Origin: Deltaproteobacteria bacterium
GTDB taxonomy: Bacteria; Desulfobacterota; Syntrophia; Syntrophales; UBA2210
Direction: 5' to 3'
Length of the DNA: 32,620 bases
Assembly: GCA_019313905.1 (NCBI GenBank)
Contig: JAFDAI010000019.1
Span: forward strand, 1 to 32,620
The stretch's first letter is position 1; every line of letters starts with the position of its first letter. Position numbers and translations under genes: made by a program. Positions 13,945 through 21,060 of this stretch are shown piece by piece. Below the pieces are notes generated by a model. The model saw nothing but the letters and a program-made list of their open reading frames with translations. It ran no database searches and was not told where the DNA came from.

Positions 13945-14631
13945 ATGGAGAAAAGATTGATAATTACAGTGGATGGTCCCGCGGGTTCCGGGAAGAGCAC
14001 TGTAAGCAGGATTCTTGCTGAAAGAATATCTTATATCTATCTGGACACAGGGCTTCTTTACAGGGCGGTTGCGTATAAGGCAATGCAGCGTGGAATATCT
14101 ATCGAGGATGATGAGGCGCTTCGGAAGCTGTGCGATGGTATCGATATTCCTTTTGAGACAGATAATGGGAATATGAAGGTCCTGATAGACGGAGAGGATG
14201 TTTCAGGCAGGGTCAGGACTGAGGAGATAGGCATGCTCGCCTCCTCGGTGTCCGCGGTTTCCGCTGTGAGGGACGCTCTTCTTCTGCCACAGAGAAGCGC
14301 CGGCAGATATGGAGGCATAGTGGCCGAAGGAAGGGATATGGGGACAGTAGTGTTTCCCGGCGCGGATATAAAATTCTTTCTGGACGCTGATGCCGATGAA
14401 CGTGCAAAACGCAGGTACGCGCAATTGATGGAAAATGGTATAAACGTCGATCTTGGTGAAATCAAAAAGGGATTAGAAGCCAGGGATTATCAGGATACGC
14501 AGAGAGAGATAGCCCCGCTGAAACCGGCCGGCGATTCAGTTATCATTAATACTACCGGAATAGATGTAGAGGGCGTGATTGAGAAGATGACAATTATAGT
14601 GGAAAAGCACACAAGATTAGCCGGTAATTAA
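13945..14631 (+). CDS. cmk: Cytidylate kinase
   Basis: This 228-residue cytoplasmic enzyme phosphorylates CMP and dCMP with ATP. The P-loop GPAGSGKST lies at residues 11-19, followed by the CMP-site motif LDTGLLYRAVAY, and later by EGRDMGTVVFPGADIKFFLDA and the RAKRRYAQL lid region. Length is normal for the family (about 220-230). The closing element DYQDTQREIAPLKPA is typical. The gene lies 188 bases after ugd with no other feature in the gap, and endonuclease IV follows after about 60 bases, so cmk and nfo may share a transcript. Confidence 0.95.
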   Translation: MEKRLIITVDGPAGSGKSTVSRILAERISYIYLDTGLLYRAVAYKAMQRGISIEDDEALRKLCDGIDIPFETDNGNMKVLIDGEDVSGRVRTEEIGMLASSVSAVSAVRDALLLPQRSAGRYGGIVAEGRDMGTVVFPGADIKFFLDADADERAKRRYAQLMENGINVDLGEIKKGLEARDYQDTQREIAPLKPAGDSVIINTTGIDVEGVIEKMTIIVEKHTRLAGN

Positions 14632-14690
14632 TGCGTTTTTATGAAACACCCAGGATACATTGTCATTCTCAGGTGCAGAGGTAAACAAGA

Positions 14691-15542
14691 ATGGGTAAGC
14701 GTAGAACCCGGTACGAACCATTACTGGGGGCGCATATGTCTATTTCAGGTGGCTTGGAGAATGCCCTTATCAGAGGGCATAAACTCGGGTGTAATACAAT
14801 CCAGATGTTCACCGGAAACTCAAACAGGTGGGAGAGACAGCCACTTGAGAAATCACAGATAGACCTGTTTCGGGAAACAAAGATAGAAACGGGCATAAAT
14901 CCGGTTATTTCCCATGCCGGCTATCTAATCAATCTGGCTTCGCCTGATGAAGAACTATATAAAAAATCCTTGGATGCAATGCTGGATGAGATCCACAGAT
15001 GTGAACAGCTTGGCATAGATTATCTTGTTGTACATCCGGGATTTCATAAAGGACGCGGCGAAAAATATGGTATAGACAGAATAACCGGCGCCCTGAACAT
15101 AATTCATAGAGATACAGTGGGGGTCGGGGTAAAGATTGTGTTGGAGACAACGGCAGGTCAGGGAACTGTCCTTGGGTGCAGTTTTGAACAGATTGCCCGG
15201 ATTATCGAGAGGGTAACAGAGAGTTCCAGGCTGGCATTTTGTCTTGATACATGTCATATATTTGTGGCAGGATATGACCTGAGAACGAAGAGGGACTATC
15301 TTGATATCTTCAGAAAGATTGATGATACAATAGGCATGGAAAACCTGAAGGTTTTCCATCTGAATGATTCAAAAAAAGACATAGGTTCCCGGGTAGACCG
15401 GCATGAGGATATTGGAAAGGGAATGATAGGTGAAGGAATATTCAGGCTGGTCATGAGAGATGAATCTCTTAAGGATATTCCGAAGATTATAGAAACCCCC
15501 GGTGACATGGAGAACCTCCGGCTGTTAAGAAATTTTGCCTGA
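14691..15542 (+). CDS. nfo: Endonuclease IV (AP endonuclease)
   Basis: This 283-residue DNA-repair enzyme cuts at abasic sites and uses three zinc ions in a TIM barrel. Family motifs are present in order: GAHMSISGGLENAL (about 13), NTIQMFTGNSNRW, ISHAGYLINLASP, YLVVHPGFHKGRG, IVLETTAGQG, AFCLDTCHIFVAGYDL, VFHLNDSKKDIGSRVDRHEDIGKG and the end PKIIETPG. Length agrees with E. coli Nfo (285). Start ATG 14691 is the only ATG before the first barrel strand. The ribosome site is weak (GAGGTAAACAAG). A MITE-like repeat starts 14 bases after its stop. Confidence 0.95.
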   Translation: MGKRRTRYEPLLGAHMSISGGLENALIRGHKLGCNTIQMFTGNSNRWERQPLEKSQIDLFRETKIETGINPVISHAGYLINLASPDEELYKKSLDAMLDEIHRCEQLGIDYLVVHPGFHKGRGEKYGIDRITGALNIIHRDTVGVGVKIVLETTAGQGTVLGCSFEQIARIIERVTESSRLAFCLDTCHIFVAGYDLRTKRDYLDIFRKIDDTIGMENLKVFHLNDSKKDIGSRVDRHEDIGKGMIGEGIFRLVMRDESLKDIPKIIETPGDMENLRLLRNFA

Positions 15543-15555
15543 CGGAATTTATACG

Positions 15556-15692
15556 GTGATATCTTTGCATAACTACGTTCCCGGGTCATTGCGAGGAGCT
15601 GTGCGACGTGGCAATCTATTATGATTATAATGAGTTAGAGATTGCTTCGCTTCGCTCGCAATGACAATGTTGGTATTATGCAAACATCTCAC
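15556..15692. mobile_element. MITE-like repeat, family A, copy 1
   Basis: The outer inverted ends are GTGATATCTTTGCATAA and TTATGCAAACATCTCAC, 15 of 17 matching. The inner ends GTCATTGCGAG (15585-15595) and CTCGCAATGAC (15655-15665) are perfect complements. The whole element is repeated in reverse orientation at 32305-32436. It has no coding capacity and fills most of the gap between nfo and the FG-GAP protein gene. Confidence 0.85.
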
Positions 15693-15775
15693 GGTATGCA
15701 GTTATCGTTCAGGAACAGAAAGATCTGTGTTCGAGCAGCTTTATTGCAAAAGAACTAAATTCAAAGGAGATTAAA

Positions 15776-17464
15776 ATGAAAAGATGTTTAGTTTTTTTCT
15801 GTATTTTAGGCGTAATGCTTTCCGGATCGGTATGGGCCGAGAATGCAAAAGATCAGGTGAAAAAAATCGCTGTGCTCCCCTTTTCGGTTCATAGCTCGGA
15901 AGACATAAACTATGTAAGGGACGGAATATGGGATATGCTTATCTCCCGTCTCTCCGCTGATGCCGGCATAAACGTCAGTGCCAAACAGAAGGTTACGAAC
16001 ATACTGGATAAATCGGGTAAGAAAGAGTTAACTGTTGCTGATGTTTATGGTCTCGGCAAGAAGCTGGATCTCGATTATGTTGTATGGGGAAGTATAACAA
16101 AGATCGGCAACAGCATAAGCCTTGATGCTAAACTTCTCGATGTGGCCACCTATAAAACGCCTGTGGGGGTTTTTGAACAATGCCGGGGAATGGATGATGT
16201 AATACCCAGGATAAGTGATTTTGCAAAAAAGATAACCTACCATGTTCAGGGAAAAACCCCACCGGCCCCCGTAGTCGCGGCTGCACCGTCATCCGCTTCG
16301 AAGACTTCTCCGACCAGCCCCTTTCAGAGTCCCGACGAAATCAAGGTTCTCAAGGCCAAAAAGGGAACTTTTACTTCTGTAATTAATCCTGCCTTTATCA
16401 CCGCTGCCGACTCGCTTGGCAAAAAAGGATTCTGGATGAGTCAGAAACAAAAAAGGCGTTTCAAGGGGATGGATATTGGTGATGTGAATGGTGATGGTCT
16501 GAATGAAGTTGTAGTTATAGATGAACATTCTGTAATGATATATCAAAAGATCGGAGTAAACCTTAAACTCCTCAACAAGATTTCAGGGAAGGCTTCCAAC
16601 AGCTATATAGCGGTTGACGTGGCTGACGTGAATGAGAACGGAATACCTGAGATTATCGTGACGAACGTAGAAAACCGTAATCTTGATTCGTTTGTGCTTG
16701 AATTTCAGGATGGAAAATTCGTCAAGACAGCATCGAATCTGAGGTGGTTTTTAAGAGTTATCAACATATCCGGTATGCCGCAATTGATTGGGCAGAAGAG
16801 GGGAATGGAAGAACCGTTTAGCAACCCCATATATGAAATAGTTTACAGTAAAGGAGAGTATACAGAAGGCGAGAGGATGTCTATACCGCAAGGACTCTCC
16901 GTTTACGGTCTTACCATTGACAGTATAGAGGGAAATAATACCGAAAGGGTTATTGCCCTGGATGAGTACGGGCACATCCGTATCTACAAAAAAACGAAAG
17001 AGTCGGTCTACTACAAGATCCATGTTTTCGGGGGGAGCGACTATTTGATATGGAAAAGCGACGAGGTGTTTGGGGGATCCAACAACTATGTTGATTTTAA
17101 GGACATCTTGGGAAACACCGATAGCGGAGACGCCCCCGGGAAGGTATTTATCAAGGAAAGGATTCTTACCTATGATATTAATAGGAACGGCAAGAGGGAG
17201 GTCGTTGTTGTCAAAAATCTGTCGCCTATGGGAAGGGTGATGAAAAATGCCCGGATGTTCACGCGCAGCGAAATATATGATCTTGAGTGGGATGGTCTCG
17301 GACTGTCCGAAAACTGGAGGACAAAGAAGATCCAGGGATATGTGGCCGATTATCAGTTCAAAGATATAGACAACGATGGTAAAAAAGAGGTGGTACTTGC
17401 CATAGGACTGGGGGCATTATTGTCAAGGAGTGTAATAGTGGCCTACGATCTGGATGTTCAATAG
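15776..17464 (+). CDS. Exported FG-GAP/VCBS-repeat protein with TolB/FlgO-like N-terminal domain
   Basis: This 562-residue protein has a signal peptide (MKRCLVFFCILGVMLSGSVWA, cut after about residue 21), so it is periplasmic or surface-bound. Residues about 28-150 resemble the N-terminal domain of TolB-like or FlgO-like lipoproteins (KKIAVLPFSVHSSEDINYVRDGIWDMLISRL; LDYVVWGSITKIGNSISLDAKLLD). A Pro/Ala/Ser linker (about 160-185) follows. The rest carries calcium-binding FG-GAP/VCBS motifs, D-x-[DN]-x-[DN]-G: DVNGDGLNEVVV, DVNENGIPEIIV, DINRNGKREVVV and DIDNDGKKEVVL. It is likely an adhesin-like or envelope-assembly beta-propeller. AAAGGAG lies before ATG 15776. No neighbour hints at the ligand. 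Confidence 0.75.
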   Translation: MKRCLVFFCILGVMLSGSVWAENAKDQVKKIAVLPFSVHSSEDINYVRDGIWDMLISRLSADAGINVSAKQKVTNILDKSGKKELTVADVYGLGKKLDLDYVVWGSITKIGNSISLDAKLLDVATYKTPVGVFEQCRGMDDVIPRISDFAKKITYHVQGKTPPAPVVAAAPSSASKTSPTSPFQSPDEIKVLKAKKGTFTSVINPAFITAADSLGKKGFWMSQKQKRRFKGMDIGDVNGDGLNEVVVIDEHSVMIYQKIGVNLKLLNKISGKASNSYIAVDVADVNENGIPEIIVTNVENRNLDSFVLEFQDGKFVKTASNLRWFLRVINISGMPQLIGQKRGMEEPFSNPIYEIVYSKGEYTEGERMSIPQGLSVYGLTIDSIEGNNTERVIALDEYGHIRIYKKTKESVYYKIHVFGGSDYLIWKSDEVFGGSNNYVDFKDILGNTDSGDAPGKVFIKERILTYDINRNGKREVVVVKNLSPMGRVMKNARMFTRSEIYDLEWDGLGLSENWRTKKIQGYVADYQFKDIDNDGKKEVVLAIGLGALLSRSVIVAYDLDVQ

Positions 17465-17529
17465 ATTCTTAGCACGCAGATGTTGACACGTAGGTAAATA
17501 TAATGTAGGAGTACATCCAAATCCAGTCA

Positions 17530-17606
17530 GGCGGTGTAGCTCAGATGGTTAGAGCATACGGCTCATATCCGTAGTGTCCGGGGTTCAATTCCCTGCACCG
17601 CCACCA
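17530..17606 (+). tRNA. tRNA with CAT anticodon (tRNA-Met, or tRNA-Ile2)
   Basis: The full cloverleaf is present: acceptor GGCGGTG/CACCGCC, D arm GCTC/GAGC, anticodon loop CTCATAT, T arm with GGTTCAATTCC, and encoded CCA. The first base pair G-C argues against initiator tRNA. Elongator Met and lysidine-modified Ile share the CAT anticodon, and the sequence alone does not settle which. Confidence 0.93.
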
Positions 17607-17617
17607 TTTTAAATCAT

Positions 17618-17645
17618 AAAGCCCGTCTGAATTGACGGGCTTTTC
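17618..17645 (+). terminator. Terminator after the tRNA, shared with the B12 operon end
   Basis: AAAGCCCGTC (17618-17627) pairs with GACGGGCTTT (17634-17643), and T-rich sequence follows. On the - strand the same stem is followed by T-rich sequence too, so it can also end the tonB operon coming from the right. Confidence 0.85.
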
Positions 17646-17657
17646 GTTTTTTGTCCC

Positions 17658-18314
17658 CTATTCGAGGACAAAGCGCACCGGAACATCTACCCACATGGTA
17701 AATGGAATTTCAAACTTCCATTTCTGAACAGCCTTCAGAGCCGCTCGGTCAAGAATTAGATAACCCGAAGATTTCTTTACTCTTAATTCGGCAACCGTTC
17801 CATTGGCAAGTATTTTCACGGAAAGCAAAACAGTTCCCTCGTATCCCTTTCTCTTTGCAATAGAAGGATAAACCGGCGGAGAATTTTCCAGGTATCGTGG
17901 TACGGCCGGAGATGCCCCCATTTCTTTTTGTATGGAATTCCCCCCGGGCGAGGGAGCATGAGGGGATGTCTTTTCGATTGTTTTGTGAATTGATTGTGTC
18001 TCGCTTTGCTTCTGAACATTGGTTTCAGCAGGCTTTGAAAGTATATCCTCTTTCTTGACAGGCTTTCTTCTGGTTGCCTTCTCCTCCTTAACAATTACCT
18101 GTTTTTTCTCTTCTATCAGTGGTGTAACGGCTGTCTTCTTCGTAGCTCCCCTGGAAGTGGAGACAAAAGAGACTGCGAGGGGTCTTTCTCGATCCGTTTT
18201 TATGTAATAAGCAGGCTGATCGACAGGAATTCGGGCAAAGGCCAGACATAGATGAATGGTCAATGCCAAAAAAACTGCAAACAGCAGGTCTTTTTTTAGA
18301 TTTACTCCTTCCAT
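17658..18314 (-). CDS. tonB: TonB energy-transducing protein
   Basis: This 218-residue protein links the inner-membrane ExbB/ExbD motor to outer-membrane receptors. It has an N-terminal membrane anchor (LKKDLLFAVFLALTIHLCLAF, about residues 6-26), a long Lys/Pro/Glu-rich periplasmic spacer (about 50-135) and a TonB C-terminal domain. That domain has PPVYPSIAKRKGYEGTV (about 145) and LDRAALKAVQKWKFEIP (about 187). ATG 18314 lies inside the exbD end, 12 bases before the exbD stop. It is the last gene of the B12 uptake operon, so it is probably dedicated to the BtuB receptor encoded upstream. Confidence 0.9.
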   Translation of the reverse strand: MEGVNLKKDLLFAVFLALTIHLCLAFARIPVDQPAYYIKTDRERPLAVSFVSTSRGATKKTAVTPLIEEKKQVIVKEEKATRRKPVKKEDILSKPAETNVQKQSETQSIHKTIEKTSPHAPSPGGNSIQKEMGASPAVPRYLENSPPVYPSIAKRKGYEGTVLLSVKILANGTVAELRVKKSSGYLILDRAALKAVQKWKFEIPFTMWVDVPVRFVLE

Positions 18315-18706
18315 TTTGTCTCTAATGATACCCCGTTTATCCCCGACTTTCTTACCGCATCCATAACCGCGATGATCATTTCATAAGGTACTTTCTTATC
18401 TCCCGACATCAGGACCTTTATTTCCGGAGATTCGCGATGGAGTATAGTCAATTGACTAATCAATTCCGAAAGGTTCACCTCTTGTTTGTCGAAAAAAATC
18501 TTTCCATCTTCCCTGATTGTAATATCGGCAAAGTTCTTTTTTTCTATCATGGCGGTAGATGATGCAGGCAATTGAATGGGCAGGCCTCTGTGAATGGTCA
18601 TGGACATGGTAAAAAATATAAAAGCTACTAACAGAAGAAAGATAACATCGAGGAGCGGTATTATCTCTATCCGGGCTTTTCCTGTATATCGCCTGGGAAT
18701 CTTCAT
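18302..18706 (-). CDS. exbD: ExbD/TolR biopolymer transport protein
   Basis: This 134-residue protein has a single N-terminal membrane helix (IIPLLDVIFLLLVAFIFFTMSM, about residues 15-36) that contains the essential Asp of the family (D20 in PLLDVIF). A periplasmic domain with KIFFDKQEVNLSELI and IKVLMSGDKKVPYEMIIAVMDAVRKSGI follows, the latter being the typical ExbD/TolR end. Start ATG 18706 overlaps the exbB stop by four bases (ATGA). Together with exbB it forms the proton channel that powers TonB. The B12-operon setting favours ExbD over TolR. Confidence 0.92.
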   Translation of the reverse strand: MKIPRRYTGKARIEIIPLLDVIFLLLVAFIFFTMSMTIHRGLPIQLPASSTAMIEKKNFADITIREDGKIFFDKQEVNLSELISQLTILHRESPEIKVLMSGDKKVPYEMIIAVMDAVRKSGINGVSLETKWKE

Positions 18707-19323
18707 CTCGGCCTGTCTGCCCCGTTTTTATTCTTTTCAAAGAGGATTTCCAGATTGGTCCCATATCTTTCGATTTCCAGTGTCGCCTTTTCAATCTGGG
18801 ACAGGAAATAATTGTAAGGTATCAGACTGAAGATCGCGATGGTAAGGCCGAAGGCGGTTGTAAGCAGGGCCTGTGAAATACCCTCCGTAATCATCCGGGG
18901 ATGTTCAACTCCAACCGTACCCAGCATATGAAATGAATAGATAATGCCCGTTACGGTTCCCAGGATTCCCAGAAGAGGGGAGAGGGTAATCATTGTATCG
19001 ATGATGGGCAGATACCGCCTCATTCGTGCTATTTCTTCGTCAGCGCTCATCCGGAGCGCATCCCTTAATGAAAATTCACGATGAACCGCCCCGCAGACCA
19101 TGACACGGATGACAAAATCTTTGGTATCTTTCATCAGTTTTCCGGCTTCCTCGAATTTATTTTTTTCAATCAAGTCCATAAATTCATCTAACCGTTTTCT
19201 GTCGCGGGTTCTTTTTTCTCTGATCCAGAAGATCCCTCTTTCTATGATCAGTGTAAGAGATACAAGGGAACATAAGAGAAGAGGGTACATTACCGGTCCC
19301 CCCTGATAAAAATATTTAAGCAT
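18703..19323 (-). CDS. exbB: ExbB/TolQ proton-channel protein
   Basis: This 206-residue inner-membrane protein has three membrane helices: one near the N-terminus (VMYPLLLCSLVSLTLIIERGIF), one in the MotA/TolQ/ExbB block (LPIIDTMITLSPLLGILGTVTGIIYSF, about residues 108-134) and one in ALLTTAFGLTIAIFSLIPYNYFL (about 150-172). The conserved GxLGTVxG motif is present. It starts six bases after the btuF stop. The strand, spacing and neighbours place it in the B12 import operon. Confidence 0.92.
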   Translation of the reverse strand: MLKYFYQGGPVMYPLLLCSLVSLTLIIERGIFWIREKRTRDRKRLDEFMDLIEKNKFEEAGKLMKDTKDFVIRVMVCGAVHREFSLRDALRMSADEEIARMRRYLPIIDTMITLSPLLGILGTVTGIIYSFHMLGTVGVEHPRMITEGISQALLTTAFGLTIAIFSLIPYNYFLSQIEKATLEIERYGTNLEILFEKNKNGADRPR

Positions 19324-19329
19324 AACAGG

Positions 19330-20274
19330 TCAATCCTTTCTTGATATCGGGTGTGGTTGAAGTCCCGGATTTTTAACTTCTGGATGAATAATCTTAACAA
19401 ATTCCTCCAACCCGTCTACAATTCTCGGTGATGAATGATCTATCAGATTCGATTCAATGATATAGATCCTGTCATTTTTAACTGCCGGAATATTCTTCCA
19501 TTTCATCCATTTGTTTCTTATGCGGGGGAAATTTCCTCCTCTTTTCATGGATGACACGATTATAATGTCCGGTTTTCTGGCAACGACCTCCTCCATGCCG
19601 CACCGGGGGTATCGAGTCATTACATCGCCGTAGATATTTACTCCGCCGGCGAGTTCTATCAGCTTATCTTGAAGTGTATTCCTGCCAACCGTGACGACAG
19701 GATTGATGCCTACCTGAAAGAATACTCCCGGCCTTTTTAGATTTTTAGTCAACGAAACAACTCTGTTAATCCTTTCTTGAAGATCGCGGACCACTTTTTT
19801 TGCCTGTTTTTCACGTCCCGTTATCGCCCCAATATTTAAAGTTGTTTCGAGTATTTCTTCAAAGCTGCCCGGATTGATAACGTAAACTGGGAAACCGATT
19901 TGTTCCAGTTGTTCGACGGTCTCCTTTCTGTTTCCATCGGCAGTACCGATAATCAGGTCCGGATTCAGAGACGCAACCTTTTCAAGAGATACATTGACAA
20001 AACTGCCTACTTTCGGTTTTGACCCGGCAGCTTCAGGGTAATCGCTGAACATGGTTACCCCCACTATTTCCTCGCCCAGGCCGAGGGCAAAGAGTATCTC
20101 GGTTATGTTGGGTGCAAGAGAAACGATTCTCTCCGGACGGGAGGGAATCGTAACCCTCCTTCCCATCTCGTCGATATAGACATCGGCATAAGCTGTGGAT
20201 AGCGAAACAAAGAGTATCGCAAAGGACAACACCACCAATGCCTTGATAGTATGATTTTTCATATAAACATTCAT
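19330..20274 (-). CDS. btuF: Periplasmic cobalamin-binding protein of the Btu ABC transporter
   Basis: This 314-residue protein captures vitamin B12 in the periplasm and delivers it to BtuC/BtuD. It has a signal peptide (VVLSFAILFVSLSTAYA, cut before about residue 31), then the class III binding-protein fold. Motifs seen are RPERIVSLAPNITEILFALGLGEEIVGVT, NPDLIIG, the long connecting helix around KQAKKVVRDLQERINRV, and MEEVVARKPDIIIV. ATG 20274 is chosen; TTG 20283 and ATG 20262 are alternatives. No clear ribosome site is seen, because the repeat element 20286-20432 ends directly upstream. The operon context supports cobalamin rather than iron-siderophore as ligand. Confidence 0.87.
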   Translation of the reverse strand: MNVYMKNHTIKALVVLSFAILFVSLSTAYADVYIDEMGRRVTIPSRPERIVSLAPNITEILFALGLGEEIVGVTMFSDYPEAAGSKPKVGSFVNVSLEKVASLNPDLIIGTADGNRKETVEQLEQIGFPVYVINPGSFEEILETTLNIGAITGREKQAKKVVRDLQERINRVVSLTKNLKRPGVFFQVGINPVVTVGRNTLQDKLIELAGGVNIYGDVMTRYPRCGMEEVVARKPDIIIVSSMKRGGNFPRIRNKWMKWKNIPAVKNDRIYIIESNLIDHSSPRIVDGLEEFVKIIHPEVKNPGLQPHPISRKD

Positions 20275-20285
20275 ATCCCTCAATG

Positions 20286-20432
20286 TTGATGCACTCGTAA
20301 AAAGTCAAGACCAGGGTCATTGCGAGAAGCGTAGCGACGAAGCAATCTAATAAATACAGGTGGTTATAACGTGCGAGATTGCTTCGCTCTGCTCGCAATG
20401 ACAGCTTTTTCGACTCTTTACAAAGCCATCAA
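20286..20432. mobile_element. MITE-like repeat, family B, copy 1, inside the B12 operon
   Basis: The inner ends GTCATTGCGAG (20316-20326) and CTCGCAATGAC (20392-20402) are perfect complements, as in family A. The outer ends are different: TTGATGCACTCGTAAAAAGTC and GACTCTTTACAAAGCCATCAA, about 16 of 21 matching. It fills the whole gap between the cobO stop (20435) and the btuF start and has no coding capacity. Confidence 0.85.
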
Positions 20433-20434
20433 TG

Positions 20435-20950
20435 TTATTTCTCGATTCCCCTCCTAGCTTCCACACCCTTTTGATAATAATGTTTTATCTCCTTCATTTC
20501 CGTGACCAGATCGGCTCTTTCTATAATGCGTGGGTCTGCCCTCCTGCCGGTAATAACCAGTTCGACTTCTTCAGGTTTTACTTTAATGAAGTCAAGTAAC
20601 TCCTCAACTGAAAAAAGATTATAATACGTGGCGATATTGGCTTCATCGAGGACAATTACCTGGTATTCTCCGGAGCACATGATTTCCTTCACTTCCTGGA
20701 GACCTTCCCGCGCGGCTTGAATGTCCTCTTTATCCGGTTCTCTGAAAATAAAGCAGTCCCTGCCGTATTGCTTTATTGTAATAAAATCTGACAATCTTTC
20801 CATGGCGTCGAGTTCACTGTACTTCATTCCCTTGACGAACTGGGCAATATACACCTTAAAGTCTGCTCCCGCGGCGCGCAAAGCAAGGCCAAAAGCCGCT
20901 GTCGTTTTGCCTTTACCATCACCTGTATAAACCTGGATATAACCTTTCAT
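20435..20950 (-). CDS. cobO: Cob(I)alamin adenosyltransferase, CobO/BtuR type
   Basis: This 171-residue cytoplasmic enzyme adds the 5'-deoxyadenosyl group of ATP to reduced cobalamin, making coenzyme B12 from the imported vitamin. The P-loop TGDGKGKTTAA (residues 9-19) is the CobA/CobO signature. Further family blocks are FKVYIAQFVKGMKYSELDAM, YQVIVLDEANIATYYNL, VELVITGRRADPRIIERADLVTEM and the end HYYQKGVEARRGIE. ATG 20950 is chosen for the perfect AGGAGG upstream; an in-frame start at 21037 would add 29 residues that lie in the intergenic hairpin. It belongs to the B12 operon between btuB and btuF. Confidence 0.93.
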   Translation of the reverse strand: MKGYIQVYTGDGKGKTTAAFGLALRAAGADFKVYIAQFVKGMKYSELDAMERLSDFITIKQYGRDCFIFREPDKEDIQAAREGLQEVKEIMCSGEYQVIVLDEANIATYYNLFSVEELLDFIKVKPEEVELVITGRRADPRIIERADLVTEMKEIKHYYQKGVEARRGIEK

Positions 20951-20995
20951 CACTTCCTCCTGACATTTTAACTTAGATTTGCAAATGCGTTGTAA

Positions 20996-21028
20996 GTAGC
21001 GTGCCCCCTCTGAGAGACCCCACGCTAC
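20996..21028 (-). other. Hairpin between btuB and cobO
   Basis: GTAGCGTG (20996-21003) pairs with CACGCTAC (21021-21028) and a CTCTGAGAG palindrome lies in the loop. It lacks a T run on the - strand, so it more likely protects or trims the mRNA between btuB and cobO than ends transcription. Confidence 0.5.
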
Positions 21029-21060
21029 GTCACACATGTGATCTCCAACGGCTTGCCGGT

